A DNA stretch of 64,000 bases, from the NCBI RefSeq assembly GCF_013373065.1, contig NZ_JABXIN010000014.1, forward strand, positions 1 to 64,000, given 5' to 3'. This document shows, piece by piece, positions 28,201 through 34,987 of the stretch. A program made the translations under genes and the position numbers. Below the pieces are notes generated by a model, which was not told where the DNA came from, searched no databases, and saw only the letters and a list, made by a program, of their open reading frames with translations. Origin of the DNA: Algoriphagus sp. Its GTDB lineage: Bacteria > Bacteroidota > Bacteroidia > Cytophagales > Cyclobacteriaceae. Numbering within the stretch: the first letter of the stretch is position 1; each line of letters opens with the position of its first letter.

Positions 28201-29257
28201 TATTCTTACACCAAGTGTTTCTCAAAATATAACTGATGAAGTTTTCACTTGGTACTATGACGAGAATGGAAATCAACCAATAATTAATAATAGTTCGGTT
28301 GATGGTGTAACATATCAAGTTAGTGATTCAGGAGAATTAACTATAGGCGGATTGAATGGAAATGGATCTCCATATACCTATTTTGTAATGGTTCAAGGAA
28401 CTGGCATTTGCGGCGTGAAACCTACACCAGCAAAAGTTACTGTAAATAGTATTCCAAACCTTAGAGTTTCTAATCCTTCTGTTGTTTGTGATCCAGCAGG
28501 GACTGTTGATCTAACTAATTATATTGAAGGCTTTAATCCAAATGTATATGAATACAACATTCTTTCTCCTTCTGGAATAGCTATGCAAATTTCTGAATTA
28601 GATGCTGTGAATATATCTGGCGATTATAGAGTTAGTAGTAGTTTGAAGGGTACGGGATGTTGGAATGAACCTCAACGAATTTTAGTGATTATTGCTGATG
28701 AGCTACTTGAAGCTAAATTTGATTATCAATTTGATTTGGGAGATGGAAATCTAATTTCAAATGATACTATTCAGATTTTTGAAGAGATTCAATTTACTGA
28801 TCTTTCCTCTGGCAAAGTAATTCTTTGGTCATGGGATTTTGGAGACGGTTCGGTTAGTTCGGAACCAAACCCTCTTCATTTTTACCAGGAAAAAGGTTCC
28901 TATACTATTCAACTTCAGGTAATCGATGAATTTGGTTGTATTTCAGTTTTTGAGCAACTTATTCAAGTTTCTGATGATTATTGGGTTCGCTTTCCAAATG
29001 CATTTACTCCTTCTAGGATAGATGGAAAAAATAATTACTTTAAACCTGTTTTTCGTGGAATTGCAAGTATGGAGTTTTATGTTTTTACAACTTGGGGAGA
29101 ACTTGTTTATCAAAGTAATTCTCTTGATTCTCAAGGATGGGATGGTAAATTTAAAGGAGTAGAAGCTCCAAATGGCAATTATATTTATCGGGGAAAATTC
29201 ATAAGTAATTCAGGGGAAGTTCTTAATGAATCAGGAGTATTTACCTTAATAAGGTAA
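22232..29257 (+). CDS. Giant modular T9SS adhesin with lectin, SprB-like repeats, PKD and CHU_C domains
   Basis: This is a 2,341-residue exported protein. A signal peptide ends near LAESFSQ. A concanavalin-like lectin domain follows (about 50-390; FCESFE-like start, GADGLSFFMFDG, LGIGLDEFG). Ig-like sequence runs to about 700. Five tandem supermodules of about 270 residues follow (repeat cysteines at 735, 1019, 1286, 1555, 1822), each with two SprB-like units and one Ig-like unit. A PKD domain (WSWDFGDGSVSSEPNP, near 2200) and a C-terminal gliding-motility CHU_C domain (FPNAFTP, then WDGKF, GNYIYRG; about 2250-2341) complete it. The last is the type B sorting signal of type IX secretion, so the protein should be displayed on the cell surface. 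The start shown is TTG; ATG at 22319 and TTG at 22292 are alternatives. Confidence 0.88.
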   Translation: MTITGLIKILSHKFLLKSFALQRPIRYIFMFFLIFLTLAESFSQEIITVREGFPYCESFETLNPRANTVINGTKRVGKIDVPFDPVLTGSSLQLTSNNSEENGYVYIDYPFASNRGVKVSFEYSSFGKTTSEGADGLSFFMFDGSIDPSNFEIGGKGGALGYTARRAVNGGVEEENEPGLKGAYLGIGLDEFGNFGNYYENKRYGFLGRNTVPISSLNSPGSALDRFPHSIVLRGPVMDSDVNRNDAIAFASYEFITGRILNENVFLGVDAEYLSPFGETLFNVDINSDEPVFDCNDIGYRKVFIDLQPDPVSGFKVNVWMLINETGTRELIHVIVDEPYPYTAPPFLKIGFSASTGGSNNFHNIKNVTVEVSDLTGVNDPTGSPYLEEVCQGGELEFEINPQVDNEAFVRCIQLFEDLESANEAKTAAETASSDQSFDCGLSGTCFYELCKQENLKIDTNFGYFETFMEEVSDGTFIQKIRFASNGILSNTGQVTVYYTVVDNFGQMSDPQPITVEVVPNPDPIITTIDPLVWEQSEINDVRVLFDAEPKGTGYIYQWYKDGTPISGATSDSYLAIGPSAIGDYTVEVTTGLGCFGVSNEEVKIRIVEDLNPQIPTSGAIRETCDQLGSIQVILDGDEISGIDDQGNQGNEKYRIVSLPGNAVIVDWTFLTPGQSVIEEANLTAGSYIFQIGDQYRSGQPGSDGSPLFRHEIPFEILPIEFPLLIDAIPENPLCFQGQDGSITVNAQDGNGTYTYELIQGGSVISKSADNISETSFTFSSLPAGNYEVRVESGSRCEEYVPIELIDPSPVELTVSEVKDVTCVENDGLIEWIATGGSGIYSFVSLSRDGNILDESEFTLLQDENVFTTSGLTSGTYTLIVSDDQGCTVFEDKNQLIEVSPKPSLDLQSPEEICEGDDLYIEASLLESGELENPVYTWVTPDGDRINSNTEIDGVSYELIDHDNDSFTPSHLIVRGFRSGNYTFSLELSGPYSCDLSISTNVEVLPLPQTIFNTISTSCFNSSDGEITLESVDPSSNYIFTIKETGQSNTTGDFSGLPAGQYTIRVQEDGGLCFSEEIVEITQPNELQILNEDLIHPTCGDQNGSFSFDLVGGTKDYSILINSQAITDYSYTIDGDRVEVFDLPPGNYSVDVTDANSCSISISNLVNLVNDDGYEVVLNPMVQEVCLDMEVVFSPTFTNSLPVKPTLRWYKDFNLTDPITNLNDPNGLSFSINDVTGELIVKGLPEGNHEFFLEITGPGICPVIKTAEAIVYLPISAEVEITPITCIGDTNGSIKVLPSGGNGQFEISFDGGSFGTISSYSSLPAGEYTIAIRNNLGCVLSQNVTIESPSSPISINEPTIIRASCGLPNGSIQDLEISGGWSNYSVEWRKGSLNGAVLQGSQTDLFDLFPDTYFLIVTDGEGCEEIFEFEIEESSDPVYQVVPPIDVCVGNTVSIRPIHIAPDPNLPPAAATEVRWYKNANQNGLIGNGPDLDNPSIIYSIDDSDWLNPKLEITGLPAGKYSYYFYVVCTGQEIEIEVEVFDVPDIILETSPVTCFGDSNGSLKIIGGDLPRYTYSVNGAEILEKDDLESMSFSAGTYELEIFTPAGCSQKIDFEILGPSAPLDSSLLQGINPGCGSSNGKLFAEIIGGWKPYQIEVIKDGSIFQTLSSQDGIISLEGLELGEYSLTISDKEGCTISTNLVELINGPTQILVEKIEICSDGTAILIPELDPPASGVTFQWYFDDNLTQEISSSSNPAPDGKIYQINPSSGELIVSGFSDNEQEYNYFVTVSGPTICPGFVGKGEIQVFEIPSATISVNDEVCFGTGGSIELNPTGGSGILSYSLNGGPFVSSTSFNVPTGIHTIEIQSSVGCNLIIPNIEVNGPNSALEVFNQELVNPTCELNNGIIRFEIEGGYAPYNVYYSRIGDQEQSLFVNQPGLTEISGIGQGIYQLRIEDSQGCELFISNELDIQEAPTEIFLSDKVICEGELAILTPSVSQNITDEVFTWYYDENGNQPIINNSSVDGVTYQVSDSGELTIGGLNGNGSPYTYFVMVQGTGICGVKPTPAKVTVNSIPNLRVSNPSVVCDPAGTVDLTNYIEGFNPNVYEYNILSPSGIAMQISELDAVNISGDYRVSSSLKGTGCWNEPQRILVIIADELLEAKFDYQFDLGDGNLISNDTIQIFEEIQFTDLSSGKVILWSWDFGDGSVSSEPNPLHFYQEKGSYTIQLQVIDEFGCISVFEQLIQVSDDYWVRFPNAFTPSRIDGKNNYFKPVFRGIASMEFYVFTTWGELVYQSNSLDSQGWDGKFKGVEAPNGNYIYRGKFISNSGEVLNESGVFTLIR
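24434..28440 (+). repeat. Five tandem ~800-bp supermodules within the adhesin gene
   Basis: The conserved cysteine codon that opens each unit, in contexts like C-F-x-G-x-x-G-S, lies at 24434, 25286, 26087, 26894 and 27695, giving spacings of 852, 801, 807 and 801 bases. Each unit has the same inner order: C..(D/N)G..., LPAG.Y, a second C..NG unit, then an Ig-like stretch with W-Y/V-T/Y and a short ending such as SGP..C. The units are diverged at the DNA level, so this is an old duplication rather than a fresh tandem array. Confidence 0.8.
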
Positions 29258-29313
29258 TGAAATGCCTTTAATTCAATCTTGATTTCATTTTGAATATAAA
29301 TTTTTATTTGTAA

Positions 29314-30756
29314 TTGGGTTCAAAAGTAGTCAGTGCGGCAAAGTCTGTACTCATAGGTAGCTTCATTTCGAAAGGAATTTCATTTATAAGTACCATCATT
29401 CTTGCTAGACTTTTGTTTCCAGAAGATTATGGTTCACTTTTACTAGCCACTATAATAACTGGATTGATTGGTCAAATAGGTAGTATGGGCTTTGAGCTAT
29501 ATTACCTTCAATTCAAGGGTGAGAAAAGTGAAAGAGAGAAACTCCTTAAACAAGTATATTTTTTGAGGGTAATTATGAATTTTATTCTTTTCTTAATTCA
29601 ATTCATTGCAGGAATTGTTTTGATTGTTCTTTTTTCAGAGAAGATAAGTGGAGGTATTATAGTATTGTTGTCCTTTTCTTTGATGATTGAGGGTTTTAAT
29701 TCTCCACAGGAAACAATTTTGAGGGATCAAATAAATTTTAAGAAAATTACGATTGGAAATATTTATAGGGAAATTTTTGGGACTTTGGCAAAAATAGCAA
29801 GTGCGTTTTGGGGATTGGGAGGACTTTCTTTTGGGATTGGTCCAGTTGTGGGAAGTGTCATTAGATTATTTTATTTCAGATATGTTGTTAAATATCAACC
29901 AGGTAAAATTTTTATTGATAGAAAGATAGCTGTCAATATTTTTAATTATGGAAAATATATGTTGTTTGCTTCTGCAGGTAATTTCTTGGTTCAACAAGTT
30001 GATAAATTTGTATTAGCTAGTTTTTTTTCAAAGGAGATTGTTGGTAGATATACGTTTTCTTGGAATTTTGCCTCAATGCCATTTAATTATTTGATCGTTC
30101 CTCAAGCTCAGTTGAACATGTCGTATATAACTCGCTTTAAGGCTGGGGATTATGTTTTGTTTGATAAATTATCAATAATTCAAAAAATGATATTTTTTAT
30201 TTTTTTTCCAGTTACTCTGTTTCTTTTATTCTTTGTTGAAGAAGCGGTTGTTTTTTTATTTTCTGATAAATGGATTGAAACTGTTCCTATTGTTTCCATC
30301 TTGCTTGTTTATTACGCTTTTCAATCTATTACATTCCCTTTCAGTGGTGTCCTGAATGGTTTGGGGCGTCCCGATATAAACTCTCGAATTTTAGTATCAA
30401 GAGCAATTGTTTTAGTAATTTCTCTATTGCTCGTTTCTTTTTTATACTCCGATATTATCACATATACTTACGTTTTTGTGGGTGTATCATTGGTGTTTGA
30501 CATTATTAAAATTATCAAGACCTTTAATTTAATCGGTGTTCTAAACAACAGTGTTTTTTTTAAATTTCAACTTGATATCTTATTTTTCTTATTGATATGT
30601 CTCATGTACTTTTTAAATATTGAGAATGAGATTTATCGACTTTTTCTATTTGTATTCTTAATTATGGTTTTCTTTATCTCCTCATATCTTTTCGACAAAG
30701 AGAAATCAATTCTTGCTTATAATTTATTTAAGGATAGTCTGTTAAGTAAAATTTGA
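29314..30756 (+). CDS. wzx: Wzx-type polysaccharide flippase (second copy)
   Basis: The 480-residue protein begins GSKVVSAAKSVLIGSFISKGISF and continues LARLLFPEDYGSLLLA, the start of MOP/PST flippases, and has about 12-14 hydrophobic segments. It is clearly different from the first flippase (800-2239), so it is not a recent duplication. The start is TTG; the next ATG is about 58 codons in and would delete the first two membrane segments. It opens the second assembly group and overlaps the next gene by one base. Confidence 0.9.
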   Translation: MGSKVVSAAKSVLIGSFISKGISFISTIILARLLFPEDYGSLLLATIITGLIGQIGSMGFELYYLQFKGEKSEREKLLKQVYFLRVIMNFILFLIQFIAGIVLIVLFSEKISGGIIVLLSFSLMIEGFNSPQETILRDQINFKKITIGNIYREIFGTLAKIASAFWGLGGLSFGIGPVVGSVIRLFYFRYVVKYQPGKIFIDRKIAVNIFNYGKYMLFASAGNFLVQQVDKFVLASFFSKEIVGRYTFSWNFASMPFNYLIVPQAQLNMSYITRFKAGDYVLFDKLSIIQKMIFFIFFPVTLFLLFFVEEAVVFLFSDKWIETVPIVSILLVYYAFQSITFPFSGVLNGLGRPDINSRILVSRAIVLVISLLLVSFLYSDIITYTYVFVGVSLVFDIIKIIKTFNLIGVLNNSVFFKFQLDILFFLLICLMYFLNIENEIYRLFLFVFLIMVFFISSYLFDKEKSILAYNLFKDSLLSKI

Positions 30757-31733
30757 TGAGAAGAGGTAGTAATCCTATTCTTAACAGCAAAATTTTAAAA
30801 AAGGAATGTTACCACAGGATCGTGATTCCTGTTTATATTCCTAATTTAGAAGGTTATTACGCAGAATCTTTGGACATTCTGAAACTGTCCTTGAATAGTC
30901 TAGTGAATACGGTTCATAAGAAAACTTGCATTACTGTTATTGACAATAATTCTAGTATTGAAGTGAAATATTTCCTTCAAGAATTGCTTTCTTCCGGTCG
31001 AATTGATCAGCTTATTACTTACAGTAAAAATCAAGGGAAAGTCGATCCTTTGGTCTCTTTTTTGAAAGGCTGTCATGAGAATCTTATTACCCTCACCGAT
31101 GCCGATGTTCTATTCACGCCGAATTGGCAAAGTTCTGTTGAGAATCTATTTGCCGCATTTCCCCAGGCCGGTATGGTTAGTCCTTTAGCAGCCCCCTCCC
31201 TACACTCATTTTGCACTTCTTTCACTTGGTTTTATGGTCTTTTTAAATTTCGAGTCTACCGAGATACCAATGAAGATGTTTCCTCTCTCATCAAATTTCA
31301 TGAAAGCATTAATAGGGAAAGACAATTAAATGAATATGAAAAAAGGCCGTTTTTTATTGAGAATAAAAAAGCTCGAGCGGTTTTAGGTAACGGTCATTTT
31401 TGTGCGACAATTTGCAAAGAGGTAGTTCCTTTTATCCCTTTAGAATTTTCTGGGCCGAATTTTAAAGCTGCCGAAGAAAGATTTATTGATTTACCTGTGG
31501 TGAAAGCTGGCTTTATGAGAATTGCCACCGAAAAGGGCTATGTATTTCATTTGGGGAATTCTGTTGAAAGCTGGATGAATTCATATGTAATTTCAAAGGA
31601 TGATTTTCATGAAGTTACAACAGGTATACCTCCCAGAAAAAGATGGTTTAATTCAATTTGGATAAATTATTTTATACGAAGAATTTTTTCTCAATCTTTT
31701 CTTCTAAAAATATTCATGTATCGAATTAATTAA
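30756..31733 (+). CDS. GT2-like (GT-A) glycosyltransferase
   Basis: The protein of about 325 residues has HRIVIPVYIPNLEGY at the start, ITVIDNNSS as the nucleotide site, and LTDADVLF as a DxD-type metal site, with KAAEERFIDLPVVKAGF further along. These match a GT-A fold of family 2, though the N-terminal spacing is looser than usual. I placed the start at ATG 30756, which overlaps the flippase stop by one base, instead of the TTG three bases before. Sugar specificity is unknown. Confidence 0.8.
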   Translation: MRRGSNPILNSKILKKECYHRIVIPVYIPNLEGYYAESLDILKLSLNSLVNTVHKKTCITVIDNNSSIEVKYFLQELLSSGRIDQLITYSKNQGKVDPLVSFLKGCHENLITLTDADVLFTPNWQSSVENLFAAFPQAGMVSPLAAPSLHSFCTSFTWFYGLFKFRVYRDTNEDVSSLIKFHESINRERQLNEYEKRPFFIENKKARAVLGNGHFCATICKEVVPFIPLEFSGPNFKAAEERFIDLPVVKAGFMRIATEKGYVFHLGNSVESWMNSYVISKDDFHEVTTGIPPRKRWFNSIWINYFIRRIFSQSFLLKIFMYRIN

Positions 31734-31742
31734 CTGTTAATT

Positions 31743-32399
31743 ATGATAAAATACATCAAGAAAATCGGCTATCATTTTTATATCAAATACTTGAATGCAG
31801 TTTACTTGAAAAAAAGAAAGAGAGAAGGGACTTTAATTGACAGTACTGTCGTAGGATATAAAAACGTTTCCTTTGAAGGAGAGAATGTGGTCCCTGACAA
31901 ATGTAAATTTTTTGGTAATGTAAAAATTGGATACAGAACTACTTTGGGTAGTTCCAATTTTTTCCATGGGAATATTACTATTGGAAAGTATTGCCAGATT
32001 GGAAGTAATGTTGGTATTCATTCCTCCAGTCATCCAATTTCATATTTATCGACCTATGTGAATAAAAATCTTTTTGGAGGTGAGCTCGTAAACCTGAAAA
32101 ATAATTTTCAAGTTCAAATTGGCCATGACGTTTGGATTGGTCATGGAGTGATAATTGTCGGTCATGTTAAAATTGGCAACGGTGCAATCTTGGGAGCTGG
32201 AACTGTTGTCACAAAAGATGTCCCTCCATATTCTATTGTGGTAGGGGTTCCAGGTCGCGTTATACGAAAACGATTTAATGAAAATGTAATATCGGAGATA
32301 GAATCATTGAAATGGTGGGATCTATCTGATTCGGAATTAAATAATATTAAGAATCTATTTTTTAAAAATTATTCAGAATCAAATTCTATATATGAATAA
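31743..32399 (+). CDS. Left-handed beta-helix O-acetyltransferase (CatB/XAT type)
   Basis: The 218-residue protein has hexapeptide-repeat coils from about residue 45 on (ITIGKYCQIGSNVGIHSSSHPIS, IGHDVWIGHGVIIVGHV, GNGAILGAGTVVTKDV) and ends with GVPGRVIRKRF, the xenobiotic/CatB-type acetyltransferase pattern. The histidine in SSSHP is the likely catalytic base by comparison with the family. It probably acetylates a sugar hydroxyl of the repeat unit using acetyl-CoA. Confidence 0.85.
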   Translation: MIKYIKKIGYHFYIKYLNAVYLKKRKREGTLIDSTVVGYKNVSFEGENVVPDKCKFFGNVKIGYRTTLGSSNFFHGNITIGKYCQIGSNVGIHSSSHPISYLSTYVNKNLFGGELVNLKNNFQVQIGHDVWIGHGVIIVGHVKIGNGAILGAGTVVTKDVPPYSIVVGVPGRVIRKRFNENVISEIESLKWWDLSDSELNNIKNLFFKNYSESNSIYE

Positions 32400-32434
32400 T
32401 TATTTTGTAGTGGATTACTTGTTTAGCTAATTGA

Positions 32435-33844
32435 ATGGGAAAAATTAACAATAAAAAAATTTTTGTTCTATTACCTGATGGAATTGGATTAAAAAACTTT
32501 GCATATAGTAGTTTTCCTGAATTGGGATCAAAAAATGGATTTGATATCGTTTATTGGAACAAAACTTCTTTTGATTTAGGGAAAATAGGTTTTTCAGAAG
32601 TGAAGTTGCCAAATTCTAAACCGCATTTTCTTTCAACAATTCTTAAAAATGTAAAAAATACCATATTCTTGGACTATTTTACATCTAAATTTGATGATGA
32701 TACTTATCAATCGTACAAATTTAAATCTTCTTCCTTCTTTCGATCTTGGACAGAAAGTTTAAAAGAAGTTTTATATAGAATTTTTCTATTTTTTTTTAAA
32801 ATTGCCCCTAAAGAATCTATTCAAAGTTACATACATTTTTTCGAAAGAAGGACTTCTTATTATCGTTCTTGCAAATCTCAATTAACTGTCCATAAACCTG
32901 ATTTTATTTTTTGTACCAATCAAAGGCACATATCAGCTATTGCTCCTATATTAGCTGCTTCTGATTTAGGTATTCCTACCTCAACGTTCATTTTTTCATG
33001 GGATAATTTACCGAAAGCCACTTTGGTTGTCTCTACTGATTTTTTTTATGTTTGGAGTTCTCACATGAAAAATGAGTTGCTTCGCTATTATTCCAATGTT
33101 AAAGAGGAGCAGATAAAAATAGTAGGCACTCCTCAATTTGAATTTCATTATAATTCTGATTATATCATATCTAAGGATGAGTTCTTTGGAAGATACAATT
33201 TGAATGAAGATTGGGATTATATTTGCTTTTCTGGTGATGATATTACCACAAGTCCTTTCGACGAATATTATCTTAGGGATCTGGCCTCTTCCATTTCTCA
33301 ATTAAATCAAAATCATGAAAAAAAGTTGGGAATAATTTTTAGAAGGTGTCCAGTAGATTTTTCTGATCGATACGATCCTATTATTGCTGAATTTGAGGAT
33401 ATCATTATACCGATTAATCCCTTATGGAAATCATTTGGTCAATCATGGAATGAGATTATGCCAACTGCAGAAGATATTAAGATTCTGAATAGCACGATTT
33501 TCTATTCAAAAGCAGTTTTTAATTTAGGGTCCTCCATGGTTTTTGATTTTATTATTTTTGATAAACCCTGTTTTTATTTCAATTACGACCCCGTTATTCA
33601 GTCTGACATAAATTGGTCTGTTCAAAAAATTTATAAGTTTATTCATTTTAAATCCATGCCCTCAGAGAATGCAGTAATGTGGATAATGGGAAAAGATGAT
33701 TTAAGACCTATGTTATTGAAGGTAGTGGATTCCAGTCAAGAGATTGATTTAAATGAAACCCGTGTTTGGTTTAATAAAATTGTATCGGTTTCTCCAAATA
33801 CCACCTCTTCTGCTATTTTGAATAGTATAAAAGAAATAGTTTAA
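32435..33844 (+). CDS. Uncharacterised GT-B-like surface carbohydrate protein
   Basis: The 469-residue soluble protein shows a two-Rossmann pattern: PDFIFCTNQRHISAIAPILAA in the first half, and IKIVGTPQFEF, then FNLGSSMVFDFIIFDKPCFYFNYD near the end. The last motif resembles the acceptor/donor loop of CDP-glycerol glycerophosphotransferases and of UDP-GlcNAc 2-epimerase-like GT-B proteins (G-S-S-x-x-x-D followed by K-P). This is motif-level similarity only. Its place among glycosyltransferases makes a transferase role likely; an unusual phosphoglycerol or sugar transfer is possible. Confidence 0.6.
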   Translation: MGKINNKKIFVLLPDGIGLKNFAYSSFPELGSKNGFDIVYWNKTSFDLGKIGFSEVKLPNSKPHFLSTILKNVKNTIFLDYFTSKFDDDTYQSYKFKSSSFFRSWTESLKEVLYRIFLFFFKIAPKESIQSYIHFFERRTSYYRSCKSQLTVHKPDFIFCTNQRHISAIAPILAASDLGIPTSTFIFSWDNLPKATLVVSTDFFYVWSSHMKNELLRYYSNVKEEQIKIVGTPQFEFHYNSDYIISKDEFFGRYNLNEDWDYICFSGDDITTSPFDEYYLRDLASSISQLNQNHEKKLGIIFRRCPVDFSDRYDPIIAEFEDIIIPINPLWKSFGQSWNEIMPTAEDIKILNSTIFYSKAVFNLGSSMVFDFIIFDKPCFYFNYDPVIQSDINWSVQKIYKFIHFKSMPSENAVMWIMGKDDLRPMLLKVVDSSQEIDLNETRVWFNKIVSVSPNTTSSAILNSIKEIV

Positions 33845-33850
33845 ATTCTT

Positions 33851-34987
33851 ATGCATATAGCTTTTTTAACTCCAGAGTACCCCCATCCTAAAATCGGAAA
33901 ATCTGGTGGTCTAGGTACTAGTATTTGGGGTTTAGCAAATATTTTATCTGAATCGGGAATTAATGTTACTGTATTGGTTTACGGAAAGGAAAAGGATTCA
34001 TCTTTTAGAGAGGATGGGGTTAATTTTTATCTTATCAGGAATATTAAGGTAAAGGGACTTTCTTATTTCTTGACGGTTAAAAAAGTTCAAAAATTAATTA
34101 TCAGGATTAACAAGGATGATAAAATAGACTTTTTGGAAGTTCCTGACTGGACTGGCTTTTCTGCTTTTCTAAAGTTGAATATACCCATTGTAATGAGATT
34201 AAATGGTAGTGATTCTTATTTTTGCCATCTTGAAAATCGTCCAGTCAAAATCTTCAATAAGTTTTTAGAAAGAAGAGCCTTCAGGAGAGCTGATCATATT
34301 ATTTCAGTAAGTAAATTCACTGGCGAATTAACAAATAAACTATTCAATTTGCAGAGGTCTTTTGAAATAATACCCAATCCTGTAGATACTTCTAAATTCT
34401 CTAATTTTTCTAATTCTATTCAGAGTGGTGTTATTTTGTACTTTGGAACTCTCATCCGCAAGAAAGGTCTTTTAGAACTTCCTTTTATTTTTAATGAAGT
34501 TGTTAATGTTTTTCCAGATACCAGATTATATCTGGTTGGTTCAGATTCCTTTGACATTATTACTGGCAGTACCTCTACTTGGCAATTGATGGAACCATTA
34601 TTTTCTGAAGCTGCTCTAAAGAACGTAAAGTACTTCGGACCAGTTGATTATTCAGCTATTAAGAATCACATTGCAAGAGCCAATTTATGTGTTTTTCCAA
34701 GTTTTGCTGAAGCCTTACCCGTTTCCTGGTTGGAGGCTATGGCTATGGGCAAGGCCATCGTTACGAGTGATGTGGGGTGGGCACCAGAGATAATAGATCA
34801 GGGTCAGGATGGTTTTATGGTTGATCCAAAGAATCATAAAGAATTTGCGGAAAGAATTTGCCAAATTTTGCAATACCAAGATCTTCAGGAGTCTCTTTCA
34901 AAAAACGCTATTCATAAGGTCAATAGTAAATTTTCTAAACAAAGCGTTTTTCAGCGATATATTAGTTATTACAATTCTTTGGTATGA
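33851..34987 (+). CDS. GT4 family glycosyltransferase
   Basis: The 378-residue GT-B enzyme begins MHIAFLTPEYPHPKIGKSGG, the family 4 loop, has RADHIISVSKFTG at the domain hinge, ILYFGTLIRKKGLLELP opening the donor domain and EALPVSWLEAMAMGKAIV as the EX7E-type motif. It is a retaining transferase acting in the cytoplasm. Its stop overlaps the next start by four bases. Confidence 0.92.
   Translation: MHIAFLTPEYPHPKIGKSGGLGTSIWGLANILSESGINVTVLVYGKEKDSSFREDGVNFYLIRNIKVKGLSYFLTVKKVQKLIIRINKDDKIDFLEVPDWTGFSAFLKLNIPIVMRLNGSDSYFCHLENRPVKIFNKFLERRAFRRADHIISVSKFTGELTNKLFNLQRSFEIIPNPVDTSKFSNFSNSIQSGVILYFGTLIRKKGLLELPFIFNEVVNVFPDTRLYLVGSDSFDIITGSTSTWQLMEPLFSEAALKNVKYFGPVDYSAIKNHIARANLCVFPSFAEALPVSWLEAMAMGKAIVTSDVGWAPEIIDQGQDGFMVDPKNHKEFAERICQILQYQDLQESLSKNAIHKVNSKFSKQSVFQRYISYYNSLV

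Noticed and set aside
24434..28440. Periodic repeats considered as a CRISPR or satellite array
   Set aside because: The period is about 800 bases, the copies are diverged and in one reading frame, so they are protein repeats.
29256..29289. AATGAAAT...ATTTCATT inverted repeat after the adhesin gene as a terminator
   Set aside because: AT-only 8-bp stem with an 18-base loop and no T-run; too weak to call.
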